Positions 6,923-14,029 are shown, counted from the first letter of the stretch. The stretch: DNA of 14,029 nt from Lachnospiraceae bacterium (GCA_031262285.1 JAISHZ010000173.1:1-14029), one strand, 5' to 3'. Made by a program: numbers and translations. Notes: a model not told the origin generated them from the sequence alone.

Positions 6923-7450
6923 ATGAAGTTTATCATTTCGGGCAGAAACATTGAGGTAAGCGCAAGTCTTAAAGCTGCTGTTGAAGAAAAAATCGGTAAA
7001 TTAGAAAAATATTTTAACCCGGACACCGAAGCTCATGTTACATTGAGCGTAGAAAAAGATCGTCAAAAGATAGAGGTAACCATCCCGGTGAAGGGGAATA
7101 TCATCCGTTCAGAGCAAACCAGCAATGATATGTATGTGTCTATTGATTTGGTGGAAGAAATCATCGAACGTCAATTAAAAAAATACAAAACCAAGATTGT
7201 GGACAAGCACAAAAACGCAAGTGCTTTTAGCAAACTGTTTCTTGAAAATGAATATATGGATGATGAAGAAGTCAAGATCGTCCGCACGAAACATTTTGAC
7301 GTAAAGCCTATGTATCCGGAAGACGCCTGTATTCAAATGGAACTGCTTGGACACAATTTTTTTGTTTTCCACAATGCAGAGACAGATCAAGTCAACGTGG
7401 TATACAAACGAAAAGGCGACACATATGGGTTGATTGAACCGGAGATGTAA
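6923..7450 (+). CDS. hpf: Ribosome hibernation promoting factor, long form
   Basis: 175 aa, the length of the long HPF found in most Gram-positive bacteria. It binds the 30S decoding region and joins two 70S ribosomes into an inactive 100S dimer during slow growth. The N-terminal S30AE domain (about 1-100) begins MKFIISGRNIEVSASLK. The C-terminal dimerisation domain (about 120-175) has the typical KPMYPEDACIQMELLGHNFF (128-147) and ends KRKGDTYGLIEPEM. The ATG at 6923 follows GGAGC with 5 bases between; longer in-frame starts would lie upstream of the predicted transcript start. It is a single-gene unit with its own promoter and a strong terminator behind it, divergent from the butyrate operon. 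Confidence 0.96.
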   Translation: MKFIISGRNIEVSASLKAAVEEKIGKLEKYFNPDTEAHVTLSVEKDRQKIEVTIPVKGNIIRSEQTSNDMYVSIDLVEEIIERQLKKYKTKIVDKHKNASAFSKLFLENEYMDDEEVKIVRTKHFDVKPMYPEDACIQMELLGHNFFVFHNAETDQVNVVYKRKGDTYGLIEPEM

Positions 7451-7477
7451 CTCTGATTATCGTTAAAGTGAGAATCT

Positions 7478-7531
7478 TGCCGGCGAACATTCCCGCTTAC
7501 GTACAAGCGGGTTTCGTTTACCGGCATTTTT
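7478..7531 (+). terminator. Nested-hairpin intrinsic terminator of hpf
   Basis: Outer stem TGCCGG (7478-7483) with CCGGCA (7521-7526), followed by five T. Inside it is a second perfect stem, CCCGCTT (7492-7498) with AAGCGGG (7505-7511). Starts 27 bases after the hpf stop. Confidence 0.8.
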
Positions 7532-7595
7532 GATAGGATCCATGTTTATAGTTTGCTCCCGTCTGCGCGTAGGCGGCGCGCTTACCAATTAAGGA

Positions 7596-7621
7596 GTTTG
7601 AAAGTTCACTTACTTTCAAAC
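7596..7621 (+). promoter_or_regulatory. 10-bp perfect hairpin in the aroF leader
   Basis: Arms GTTTGAAAGT and ACTTTCAAAC with loop TCACTT, ending 12 bases before the aroF RBS (AAAGGAA). The AAGGAG at 7591-7596 abuts its 5' arm, and a second G/C stem (7565-7582) lies upstream. No clear promoter for aroF was found in 7532-7644, so how aroF is transcribed past the hpf terminator remains open. No Trp-, Phe- or Tyr-rich leader peptide is visible. Confidence 0.5.
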
Positions 7622-7644
7622 TTCAGTATAGAAAGGAACAGCAA

Positions 7645-8673
7645 ATGAGTTTCGATTTTATGAAAAAACTTCCCTCACCGGGGGAAATCAGAGAGTCTTA
7701 TCCTCTTCCGTTTGACTTGCAAAAACGCAAAGAAGAACGAGATAAGCAGATTCGTGATGTAATTTTGGGAAAAAGTAATAAATTCTTGGTAATTATCGGT
7801 CCTTGTTCTGCGGACAACGAAGATTCTGTATGTGAATACGTGAATCGCCTGGCGAAAGTGGCGGAGGAAGTCGCGGATAAGCTAATCTTGATTCCTCGCA
7901 TTTACACCAACAAACCGCGTACCACCGGATCGGGATACAAAGGGATCGTACACCAACCCGACCCGGGCAAAAAACCGGATCTTTTAGCCGGATTGATCGC
8001 GATGCGTAAAATGCACATTCGCGCCATCCGTGAATCCAATCTGACTTGTGCGGATGAGATGTTGTATCCGGAGAACTGGCGTTATGTGTCGGATATCTTG
8101 TCTTATGTGGCGATTGGTGCTCGTTCTGTGGAAGATCAGCAACATCGTTTGACGACAAGTGGGTTTGATGTACCAGCCGGTATGAAGAATCCTACCAGTG
8201 GCGATTTTTCCGTGATGCTGAACGCAGTCTTCGCTGCTCAGCATCCCCATAGTTTTATTTACCGCAATTGGGAAGTACAAACCAGCGGTAATCCTCTGGC
8301 GCATACCGTCCTTCGGGGTGCCACCAACAAATATGGACGCAATATCCCCAATTATCATTATGAGGATCTGAATCGTCTCTTTTCTATGTACGGCGAAATG
8401 AATCTGAAGAATCCCGCTTGCGTCATTGATGCCAACCACTCTAATTCTGACAAACAATTTCATCAACAAATTCGGATCACGAAAGAAGTCCTCCATAGTC
8501 GGAAACTCAATCCGGATATTCGGTCTTTGGTCAAAGGTGTGATGATTGAGAGTTATCTGGAAGAAGGTTGTCAAAAGATCGGTGGCGGTACGTATGGGAT
8601 GTCGATCACAGATCCCTGTTTGGGTTGGGAGGATTCAAAGCAGCTGATTTATGATATTGCGGACGCTGTCTAA
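7645..8673 (+). CDS. aroF: 3-deoxy-7-phosphoheptulonate (DAHP) synthase, class I
   Basis: 342 aa, in the range of AroFGH-type class I enzymes. It condenses phosphoenolpyruvate with erythrose 4-phosphate, the first step of the shikimate pathway. Metal and substrate residues are all visible: GPCSAD (52-57, metal-binding C54), PRIYTNKPRT (84-93), GARSVEDQQHR (158-168), GMKNPTSGD (179-187), DANHSNS (262-268, with H265), ESYLEEG (302-308) and TDPCLGW (322-328). The N-terminal stretch of about 45 residues corresponds to the regulatory extension of the E. coli-type enzymes, but which aromatic amino acid inhibits it cannot be read from sequence. Start ATG 7645 has AAAGGAA upstream. It stands alone among non-aromatic genes. 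The symbol follows generic usage; aroG or aroH would fit equally. Confidence 0.93.
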   Translation: MSFDFMKKLPSPGEIRESYPLPFDLQKRKEERDKQIRDVILGKSNKFLVIIGPCSADNEDSVCEYVNRLAKVAEEVADKLILIPRIYTNKPRTTGSGYKGIVHQPDPGKKPDLLAGLIAMRKMHIRAIRESNLTCADEMLYPENWRYVSDILSYVAIGARSVEDQQHRLTTSGFDVPAGMKNPTSGDFSVMLNAVFAAQHPHSFIYRNWEVQTSGNPLAHTVLRGATNKYGRNIPNYHYEDLNRLFSMYGEMNLKNPACVIDANHSNSDKQFHQQIRITKEVLHSRKLNPDIRSLVKGVMIESYLEEGCQKIGGGTYGMSITDPCLGWEDSKQLIYDIADAV

Positions 8674-8702
8674 CCGCACGAGCGTGAATCGAACGCTTAT
8701 TT

Positions 8703-8803
8703 GCGTTTCAACTATCCTGAATTCCGGTCGAACCGAACAGATTATGTACGGTTTTTTCTATTTCATCATCTAATGATCATAGATCAATAAACGTGTGAAT
8801 AGT
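8703..8803. repeat. Probable decayed copy of the foldback repeat (copy D)
   Basis: Segments TTTCAA, TTCCGGTCGAACCGAACAGA (8722-8741) and AATAAACGTGTGAATAGT (8787-8804) line up in order with the short copy at 201-310 (ATTCAA, CCCGGACGAACCAAACAGA, GATAAACGCGTGAATGGT). The left end is not recognisable. The aroF terminator lies inside it. The rest of the 219-bp gap before the M23 gene (8804-8892) shows no clear promoter. Confidence 0.35.
8731..8757 (+). terminator. Intrinsic terminator of aroF
   Basis: AACCG a ACA (GATTA) TGT a CGGTT, with a run of six T at 8752-8757. About 58 bases after the aroF stop. Confidence 0.6.
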
Positions 8804-8892
8804 CGCAAAAGCTCGTTCATATATTAAGTATAAAGTCCTGTGTCGTCAGTAAACTCTCATGCTGTGGGATAATCGGTGACAAGAGGAGCGGA

Positions 8893-10002
8893 ATGCGGGT
8901 TTTTGATGGTAAATCAAGGTCATGTAAACGTTTAAAACAAGGAATTTTGATGGAACTGATGCTACTTGGAGGGCTTTTGTTCGTTTGGTTCGTCAGGTTG
9001 CAGGATACTGCGGCGAATTCTGCTCTGGTGCAATCACCGCTTTTGCCAAAAGAAGGGGATCCGATCAAATGGGTAGATTTTAACGTGACGGTTGAAGCGC
9101 TGGAGAGAGCGTATGAATGGGATGTGGATACCTATGATACAGATCACCCTGTAGGTTGGGTGGATCTGTTGGCATATACAGCCGCCAAAACAGGAGGGGA
9201 ATTTAGCGCATCCGCTTTGAAAACATTGGAGAAAGCGGGTAAAAGTCTTGCTTCCGGAGAAACTACGCTAGCGGAATTAACCAACGATTTGAGTTATTAT
9301 GGTTATTACCGGGAGGCATATGGAGCAGTTTTGGATGGTTTAGTCGGGGAATTTGAAGAAGAACAGATCGATGAAACCGGGGTAGCTGTCTTTCAAAAAC
9401 AATACGGCCTAAAGGCATATTTCCCTTTAGCGTCTGGCTTTGATTATAGTCATTACGATGATTTCGGAGCAGGAAGAAGTTATGGATATGCCAGAAAACA
9501 TCTCGGTCATGATATGGCTGGGCAAATCGGGACACCGATCGTCGCGGTTGAATCCGGTACCGTTGAGGCTCTTGGTTGGAATCAATATGGAGGATGGCGT
9601 GTCGGGATTCGTAGTATGGATGGGAAACGATATTATTATTATGCACATATGAGGCAAAATTACCCTTATGCTGAGAATCTCACAGAAGGGAGTATTGTGA
9701 CTGCCGGCGATGTGATTGGCTACATGGGGCATACCGGCTACAGCAGTACCGAAAACGTGAACAATATTGAAGTCGTACATTTACATTGGGGATTGGAATT
9801 GATCTTTGAAGAATCGCAAAAGGACAGTGATCATGAAATATGGGTGGATGTTTATGATTTAACGCAGTTTTTGGCACGCCATAAGCAAACGGCGGCAAAA
9901 GTGAACGATACCAAAGAATGGGTTCGAACGACTCGAATCAACGATCCGATCGTCGCAGAAATGTTAGAAAGAGAAACAGGGCTACAAGGATTCGAACCTT
10001 GA
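8893..10002 (+). CDS. Membrane-anchored M23 (LytM-type) metallopeptidase
   Basis: 369 aa. Predicted zinc endopeptidase acting on peptidoglycan cross-bridges outside the membrane. A basic N-terminus (KSRSCKRLKQ, 7-16) precedes one hydrophobic segment (about 18-35), consistent with an uncleaved anchor. A middle region of about 140 residues, including acidic and Tyr-rich stretches, has no domain I recognise. The M23 domain covers about 175-305 with the zinc ligands H203 and D207 in HLGHD, H298 in HLH (296-298), and catalytic H252 in YYAHM; all are intact, so it should be active. The start at 8893 follows GAGGAG. A second ATG at 8950 (MELMLLGG) has its own AAGGAA and would lose the basic residues. 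The last 7-8 codons overlap the tRNA-Gln gene in antisense. It is alone, with aroF upstream and not obviously cotranscribed. Confidence 0.88.
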   Translation: MRVFDGKSRSCKRLKQGILMELMLLGGLLFVWFVRLQDTAANSALVQSPLLPKEGDPIKWVDFNVTVEALERAYEWDVDTYDTDHPVGWVDLLAYTAAKTGGEFSASALKTLEKAGKSLASGETTLAELTNDLSYYGYYREAYGAVLDGLVGEFEEEQIDETGVAVFQKQYGLKAYFPLASGFDYSHYDDFGAGRSYGYARKHLGHDMAGQIGTPIVAVESGTVEALGWNQYGGWRVGIRSMDGKRYYYYAHMRQNYPYAENLTEGSIVTAGDVIGYMGHTGYSSTENVNNIEVVHLHWGLELIFEESQKDSDHEIWVDVYDLTQFLARHKQTAAKVNDTKEWVRTTRINDPIVAEMLERETGLQGFEP

Positions 10003-10048
10003 AATGACGGAGTCAGAGTCCGTTGCCTTACCGTTTGGCGATAGCCCT
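9977..10048 (-). tRNA. tRNA-Gln (anticodon CUG)
   Basis: 72 nt cloverleaf. Acceptor AGGGCTA pairs fully with TAGCCCT, discriminator G73. D arm is GCC/GGC, anticodon arm ACGGA(CTCTGAC)TCCGT with CTG at 34-36, T arm CAAGG(TTCGAAT)CCTTG. No CCA is encoded. It reads the codon CAG; the more common UUG isoacceptor must lie elsewhere. Twenty-six bases at the 3' end overlap the end of the M23 gene on the opposite strand. A consensus promoter lies 12 bases upstream. No T-rich terminator follows, so the precursor probably runs into the M23 gene in antisense. Confidence 0.95.
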
Positions 10049-10059
10049 ATACCCGAAAG

Positions 10060-10088
10060 ATTATACTTGAGTTTTTGATTCTTGGCAA
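10060..10088 (-). promoter_or_regulatory. Strong sigma-A promoter of tRNA-Gln
   Basis: Minus strand TTGCCA (10088-10083), 17-base spacer, perfect TATAAT (10065-10060). Transcription is predicted to start a few bases before the mature tRNA. Confidence 0.85.
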
Positions 10089-10131
10089 GTGCATTTTTAC
10101 AGTTGATGCTGGAATGTAATTCCTTTTAAGT

Positions 10132-10179
10132 AAAAAACTCTTCTCCGAAAAGGAGGAGGAGCCGTGCAAGCACGACTCC
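10132..10179 (-). terminator. Two-hairpin intrinsic terminator of glnN
   Basis: Minus strand: a 10-bp hairpin, GGAGTCGTGC with GCACGGCTCC (10179-10158, one G-T pair), then a second stem, CTCC with GGAG (10155-10143), followed by six T (10137-10132). It separates glnN from the tRNA promoter. Confidence 0.75.
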
Positions 10180-10214
10180 GTTACAAAGGATAAAAGGATG
10201 GAATGGCTATTGTA

Positions 10215-12329
10215 TTACACTTCGAAAAGCAGATCTCCATATGTCGGGAAAGGCCATACCTTTTTATCGACAAGCATTTCGAGTGCGTCCGCCGGAGCGC
10301 GAAGCTCTTCCAAAGCGGCTTTGACAGTATCTTTATAGAAAAACGCCAGATCCTTTTGATTGTCGTAAGTTCCGATCTGTTCTAAAGAAGTCTCCACTTT
10401 CGCCAAAGCGGTTTTCACATCCCGTAGTTTCCCGGTGACTTCTGTCAACAACTCAAGCGACACAGAAGCGTCTGCACCTGCTTCTTTAACAGCCAAAACG
10501 GTATCTGCCAAAGATTTGCTATACTTCACTACCGCAGGGATGATTTGCTTCTTGGTCATATCGATCATCGCCAACGCTTCAATATTGATCGTCTTTACGT
10601 AGGTTTCATACAAAATCTCTTCGCGGGATTCCAACTCGGCTTTGGTAAAGATATGGAATTTTTCAAATAATTTCGTGGCTTTCTCGGTCGTCAGTGTCTC
10701 AACCGCTTCGATCATGGACTTGATATTGGGCAATCCGCGTCTTTGCGCTTCCACCACCCAGTCATCAGAATAACCGTCGCCATTAAAGATGATCCTCTGA
10801 TATTTGGTCATGTTTTCTTTGATCAAGTCATGAACAGCCAGATCGAAATCCTGCGCCTTTTCCAAAATATCAGCTGCTTCGCTGAATGCTTCCGCTACGA
10901 TCGCATTTAACGTCGTATTCGGACTCGCGATCGAATCGGAGCTTCCTACCATACGAAACTCGAATTTGTTACCTGTGAACGCAAATGGAGAGGTTCTGTT
11001 TCGATCCGTAGCATCTTTTTGCAGATCAGGAAGAGTGGATACACCGGTTAACAGTTTCCCGCCTTCTTTCACGCTCGCTGCGGCGCCGGTCTCTATTAAT
11101 TGCTTCACCACATCTTCTAACTGTTCTCCCAAAAACATAGAGATGATCGCGGGGGGTGCTTCATTCGCGCCTAGTCTGTGATCATTACCCACATCCGAAG
11201 CACTCTGGCGGAGTAGATCTGCGTGTGTATCCACTGCCTTCATGATACAAGAGAGTACTAGTAAAAATTGGATATTTTCATTGGGGGTGTCGCCCGGATC
11301 CAACAGATTGACCCCATTGTCGGTTCCCAAGGACCAGTTGTTGTGTTTACCGGATCCATTGACCCCGGCAAAGGGTTTTTCATGAAGCAGACACATCAAG
11401 CCATGGCGTCCTGCCACTTTCTTCATGGTTTCCATAACCAACTGATTGTGATCAACGGCAATGTTGGCAGTCTCATATATAGGCGCCAATTCGTGCTGCG
11501 CAGGTGCGACTTCATTGTGTTGCGTTTTCGCTGTCACGCCGAGTTTCCACAGTTCGATATTTAAATCTTTCATATAAGAACCGATTCGTTCGCGAATGGT
11601 TCCGAAATAATGATCTTCCAATTCTTGCCCCTTGGGTGCCGCCGCTCCGAAAAGCGTACGTCCGGAATAGATCAAGTCAGGGCGTTTCAAGTATTTCTCG
11701 CGATCGACCAAAAAGTATTCTTGTTCGGGACCAACACTTGCTACGACTTTCTGTGCAGTGGTGTTGCCAAAGAGTCTGACGATACGTAAGGCTTGTTCGC
11801 TGATCGCTTCCATGGAACGAAGAAGCGGTGTCTTCTTGTCAAGCGCTTCTCCGGTATAGGAACAAAAAGCAGTGGGAATACACAAAATCACACCGGTAGC
11901 GTCTTCTTTTAAGAAAGCGGGAGAGGTAATATCCCAAGCCGTGTACCCTCTTGCTTCAAAGGTAGCACGCAAACCTCCAGATGGGAAAGAGGATGCGTCG
12001 GGTTCGCCTTTGATCAATTCTTTGCCGGAGAACTCCATGATCATCTTACCGTCTTCATCCGGATGCGCTACAAAAGAGTCGTGCTTTTCCGCTGTAATCC
12101 CGGTGAGAGGCTGAAACCAGTGAGTGTAATGGGTAGCACCGTTTTCGACTGCCCAATCTTTCATCGCCTTCGCAACCACATCCGCTGTAGAAGCAGACAA
12201 TTCACCGCCCTGTTCCATGACCTTCTTGACTTCTTTGTAGGCATTCTTCGTAAGGCTTTCTTTCATCTTGCCTAATGTAAATACTTTACTTGCAAAAATT
12301 TCTTCAACATTTAAAAATTCATTTGTCAT
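10215..12329 (-). CDS. glnN: Glutamine synthetase, type III
   Basis: 704 aa, the size of GSIII (about 700-730) and far longer than GSI. It makes glutamine from glutamate, ammonia and ATP and is the central step of ammonium assimilation. Conserved GSIII blocks are present: [19 protein letters not shown] (115-133), [10 protein letters not shown] (200-209), [16 protein letters not shown] (268-283) and [18 protein letters not shown] (316-333), the last two holding the metal and substrate residues. The ATG at 12329 has AAGGGAGAAGG upstream. No nitrogen regulator, PII protein or glutamate synthase gene is nearby. The leader carries a terminator before the start codon (12374-12408), which suggests control by attenuation or antitermination. 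tRNA-Gln follows on the same strand from a separate promoter. Confidence 0.96.
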   Translation of the reverse strand: MTNEFLNVEEIFASKVFTLGKMKESLTKNAYKEVKKVMEQGGELSASTADVVAKAMKDWAVENGATHYTHWFQPLTGITAEKHDSFVAHPDEDGKMIMEFSGKELIKGEPDASSFPSGGLRATFEARGYTAWDITSPAFLKEDATGVILCIPTAFCSYTGEALDKKTPLLRSMEAISEQALRIVRLFGNTTAQKVVASVGPEQEYFLVDREKYLKRPDLIYSGRTLFGAAAPKGQELEDHYFGTIRERIGSYMKDLNIELWKLGVTAKTQHNEVAPAQHELAPIYETANIAVDHNQLVMETMKKVAGRHGLMCLLHEKPFAGVNGSGKHNNWSLGTDNGVNLLDPGDTPNENIQFLLVLSCIMKAVDTHADLLRQSASDVGNDHRLGANEAPPAIISMFLGEQLEDVVKQLIETGAAASVKEGGKLLTGVSTLPDLQKDATDRNRTSPFAFTGNKFEFRMVGSSDSIASPNTTLNAIVAEAFSEAADILEKAQDFDLAVHDLIKENMTKYQRIIFNGDGYSDDWVVEAQRRGLPNIKSMIEAVETLTTEKATKLFEKFHIFTKAELESREEILYETYVKTINIEALAMIDMTKKQIIPAVVKYSKSLADTVLAVKEAGADASVSLELLTEVTGKLRDVKTALAKVETSLEQIGTYDNQKDLAFFYKDTVKAALEELRAPADALEMLVDKKVWPFPTYGDLLFEV

Positions 12330-12373
12330 CTTATCCTTCTCCCTTCATTGCCTTGCTGCCGGACTTAGGTAAT

Positions 12374-12489
12374 AAAAAAGCCCCCCAAGTAAACCTTTAC
12401 TTCCGGGGACACCATTGTCCGTACATCGCTTTAACGAACCATCGGATACTATCCGTTGCGTATCATTGTTACAAGCAAATCAGTTCGTT
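12374..12489 (-). promoter_or_regulatory. Structured glnN leader ending in an intrinsic terminator
   Basis: The predicted transcript starts near 12489. In order on the minus strand: AACGAAC (12489-12483) pairs with GTTCGTT (12439-12433), enclosing a weak TTGC/GCAA stem (12478-12456) and the hairpin CGGAT(AGT)ATCCG (12455-12443). Then comes hairpin GGAC(AATGGT)GTCC (12420-12407). Last is a terminator: CCCC and AAGTAAA pair with TTTACTT and GGGG (12408-12381) across a 2x2 mismatch, followed by C and six T (12379-12374). The GTCC arm shares two bases with the terminator, so the two compete. The 44-nt gap to the glnN start holds the RBS. The ligand or protein is unknown; an ANTAR-type antiterminator or a riboswitch are the main options. 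Confidence 0.6.
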
Positions 12490-12495
12490 TTTATT

Positions 12496-12524
12496 AAAAT
12501 ACATCAAGCCGCTCCAAATTGCAA
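12496..12524 (-). promoter_or_regulatory. Sigma-A-type promoter of glnN
   Basis: Minus strand TTGCAA (12524-12519), 17-base spacer, TATTTT (12501-12496). The start near 12489 falls at the first base of the leader stem. The following gap, 12525-12657, shows no gene or clear element. Confidence 0.6.
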
Positions 12525-12657
12525 GTAAGTTTTCCCGAATTTACGTTTTTCACAAAAAATGTGTGTAGTTTGCGGTTTCTGTAGGAGTTTTGTACACTTC
12601 ATCATTGGACGAATTTCCGACACATTCATATTACACCAATTAATGGTTATGTTTACG

Positions 12658-12821
12658 GTTACACTTCACGGGTTCGCCGATCTACGTTTATAGCTATCAA
12701 TGCATAGAACCGCGTAGAGGCGGGGGGAGTTTTGGGTGTTAGACTCTCCCCCCGGCTATGCGCGGTTCGTCCGGAATACATTGCCTTTGAAACGTAGATC
12801 GGCGAACGCGTGAATTGTAAC
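12658..12821. repeat. Foldback repeat, copy B (long form, inverted relative to copy A)
   Basis: 164 bp with 32-bp inverted ends: GTTACACTTCACGGGTTCGC... at 12658-12689 and ...GCGAACGCGTGAATTGTAAC at 12790-12821, differing at three positions. An internal stem, GAACCGCG with CGCGGTTC, encloses GGGGGGAG with CTCCCCCC. The left arm is identical over 32 bases to the right arm of copy A, and the right half matches copy C at 27 of 28 bases. It lies between the divergent glnN and lipid kinase promoters. No target duplication was found. Confidence 0.8.
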
Positions 12822-12849
12822 GAATACGCTTTTGACTTGGTTTTTCCTA

Positions 12850-12878
12850 TTGAAAATATGCAGATAAAATGCCATAAT
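12850..12878 (+). promoter_or_regulatory. Sigma-A-type promoter of the lipid kinase gene
   Basis: TTGAAA (12850-12855), 17-base spacer, CATAAT (12873-12878). The predicted transcript start near 12885 lies after the upstream TTG codon at 12881 and therefore supports the later start at 12932. Confidence 0.6.
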
Positions 12879-12931
12879 GTTTGAAAATCATCACTTCGCT
12901 CATTTTTAGATTCAAAGAAAGAGAGAGACCG

Positions 12932-13903
12932 TTGCGACATTTAGTTGTAATTAACCCAAAAAGTTTCATTCGCATCAGTGACATCAAAGAATTCCTTTTG
13001 AGCACTGAAAACTGCTTTTCTACCGGCAAACGCGAAGAATATCGCATCTATGTCTCCCGTTACCCACGCGATGCTATAGCAGCCGTACACCGTTACATCA
13101 ACGTGGTCACTGACGAGGAGCCGGTTCGTATCTATGCGGTTGGCGGCGACGGTATCTTATTTGATTGTCTCAACGGTATGGCGACATTTCCCAATGCTGA
13201 ACTTGCCAGCGTCCCCTATGGGAATTCCAACGATTTTCTTCGCTCCTTTGGCGAGGACAAACCCATGCTATTTCGCAATATCAAAGAATTGTCGCAAGCG
13301 CCCACCGTATGGACTGACATCTATCAATGCAACACGACTTACGGCATGATCAGCAGCTCGCTTGGTTTGGAAGCCAGTGCCGTTCTGCATATGCGACACA
13401 TCATAGAACGATTCGGGAAGAACAATTTCTTACGCAGTTTTATTCCTACCTTATATAAAGTAGGAGCTCTCAGATCCCTACTCAACAAAGTTGAACGAAG
13501 CCAGACTTATCAGCTGACTATCGATGGAAAAGACTATTCCGGTGATTATCCCCTCATCTCAGTCGGCAATACTTATGGAAACGGCGGAACGAACAGACCA
13601 AATCCTTATTCTATGCCAGATGACGGACTACTCAATGCGTTGTTGATCAAATCAGACTCTATGATGCGATTAGTCAATCGTATGCAAGAATATACATCCG
13701 GGAATTTTGAACAACATCCCAAACATTACATTCATACGACATTTCAGGAACTTCATGCGAAAAGCGATACCTTGATTTGTGTTGCAGTAGACGGAGAACC
13801 TTTTTATGCCTCGGAAGTTCATATGAAAGTCCTACCGAAAGCAATCAAAGTAGCAGCTCTCCCGGGGCTTCATTTTATTAACGGAAAAAGTGGCGTGGAG
13901 TAG
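12932..13903 (+). CDS. Diacylglycerol kinase-family lipid kinase (YegS/DgkB type)
   Basis: 323 aa from the TTG at 12932, beginning RHLVVINPKS after the initiator, the usual first strand of this family. An AGAGAGAG stretch 4 bases upstream is a weak RBS. The alternative TTG at 12881 adds 17 residues but lies before the predicted transcript start. The catalytic domain contains GGDG at 71-74 and PYGNSNDFLRSFG at 95-107. Further on are VGNTYGNGG and PDDGLLNALL. These match the DAGK catalytic fold that phosphorylates a lipid hydroxyl with ATP. Two positions depart from the common pattern: GGDGILFD replaces GGDGTxNE, and GNSNDF replaces GTxNDF. Substrate cannot be read; diacylglycerol recycling is likely. 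Isolated, with a repeat upstream. Confidence 0.82.
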   Translation: MRHLVVINPKSFIRISDIKEFLLSTENCFSTGKREEYRIYVSRYPRDAIAAVHRYINVVTDEEPVRIYAVGGDGILFDCLNGMATFPNAELASVPYGNSNDFLRSFGEDKPMLFRNIKELSQAPTVWTDIYQCNTTYGMISSSLGLEASAVLHMRHIIERFGKNNFLRSFIPTLYKVGALRSLLNKVERSQTYQLTIDGKDYSGDYPLISVGNTYGNGGTNRPNPYSMPDDGLLNALLIKSDSMMRLVNRMQEYTSGNFEQHPKHYIHTTFQELHAKSDTLICVAVDGEPFYASEVHMKVLPKAIKVAALPGLHFINGKSGVE

Positions 13904-13909
13904 CGCGCT

Positions 13910-14029
13910 GGTTACTATTCACAGCCACTATCCCGCGCAGTCGAAATTATGCAGAATGCATAATTTCGCAAGGGTCGCAACCGCCAAATCGCATAGCGAT
14001 TTGTGCGATTTGTTGCTGTGAACGCCGAA
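13910..14029. other. Hairpin-rich intergenic tail at the window edge
   Basis: Follows the lipid kinase stop. Contains CGAAATTATGC(AGAAT)GCATAATTTCG at 13942-13968 and AAATCGC(ATA)GCGATTT at 13986-14002, enclosed by TTCACAGC (13918-13925) and GCTGTGAA (14015-14022). No T-run follows, so it is not a standard terminator. The beginning, GTTACTATTCACAGC, resembles the left end of the foldback repeats, so this may be another copy cut by the window edge. Confidence 0.4.

Noticed and set aside
7478..7531. hpf terminator acting in both directions
   Set aside because: There is no A-run on the left side of the hairpin, so a minus-strand transcript would lack a T-tail.
7598..7648. Short leader peptide from TTG whose stop overlaps the aroF ATG
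   Set aside because: The AAGGAG is only one base from the TTG, too close for initiation, and the peptide lacks aromatic residues expected of an attenuator.
8804..8892. Promoter for the M23 gene (TATAAA at 8829 or GATAAT near 8870)
   Set aside because: Neither box has a recognisable -35 at 16-19 bases, so I did not call one.
12374..12489. T-box (tRNA-sensing) leader for glnN
   Set aside because: TGGTGTCC slightly resembles the T-box core, but the leader is too short and lacks the other T-box landmarks. TGGT would not pair with the GCCA end of tRNA-Gln, whose discriminator in this window is G.
12374..12489. Known glnA-type glutamine riboswitch
   Set aside because: Only CGGAAGTA is shared with that motif, and here it lies inside the terminator stem. 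The closing CGTTC/GGAACG stem is absent.

Overview
The window looks like chromosome from an anaerobic, butyrate-forming member of the Bacillota, most likely class Clostridia. The evidence is a six-gene butyryl-CoA pathway operon, a long-form hibernation factor, a type III glutamine synthetase, strong AGGAGG-type ribosome binding sites, and a tRNA gene without an encoded CCA. I cannot name the genus. Base composition is moderate and even, with no integrase, transposase, phage or plasmid gene.

Layout: positions 1-314 hold two foldback repeat copies. On the minus strand, 6749 down to 315 is one transcription unit: promoter, candidate Rex operator, then thl, crt, hbd, bcd, etfB, etfA. Together these condense two acetyl-CoA and reduce the product to butyryl-CoA; Bcd with EtfAB is the step that bifurcates electrons to ferredoxin in related anaerobes. 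The final acyl-CoA to butyrate enzyme is not in the window. Between etfB and etfA, normally tightly linked, lies a 15-bp tandem repeat array.

Divergent from thl, the plus strand carries hpf (ribosome hibernation), a nested terminator, aroF (DAHP synthase, entry to aromatic amino acid synthesis), a terminator inside a probable decayed repeat, and a membrane-anchored M23 peptidase. The end of the M23 gene overlaps, in antisense, a tRNA-Gln(CUG) gene with its own consensus promoter. Further right on the minus strand is glnN, with a structured leader that ends in an intrinsic terminator before the start codon. Then come another foldback repeat and a plus-strand lipid kinase of the diacylglycerol kinase family. 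The last 120 bases are rich in hairpins.

The signals least explained by known features are: (i) a hairpin followed by AGAT (once AGAA) just upstream of six start codons, with stems that differ in sequence but keep pairing; (ii) the glnN attenuator-like leader; (iii) the tandem repeat inside the etf operon, whose first unit lies in the last codons of etfB; and (iv) a family of GTTAC-ended foldback elements.
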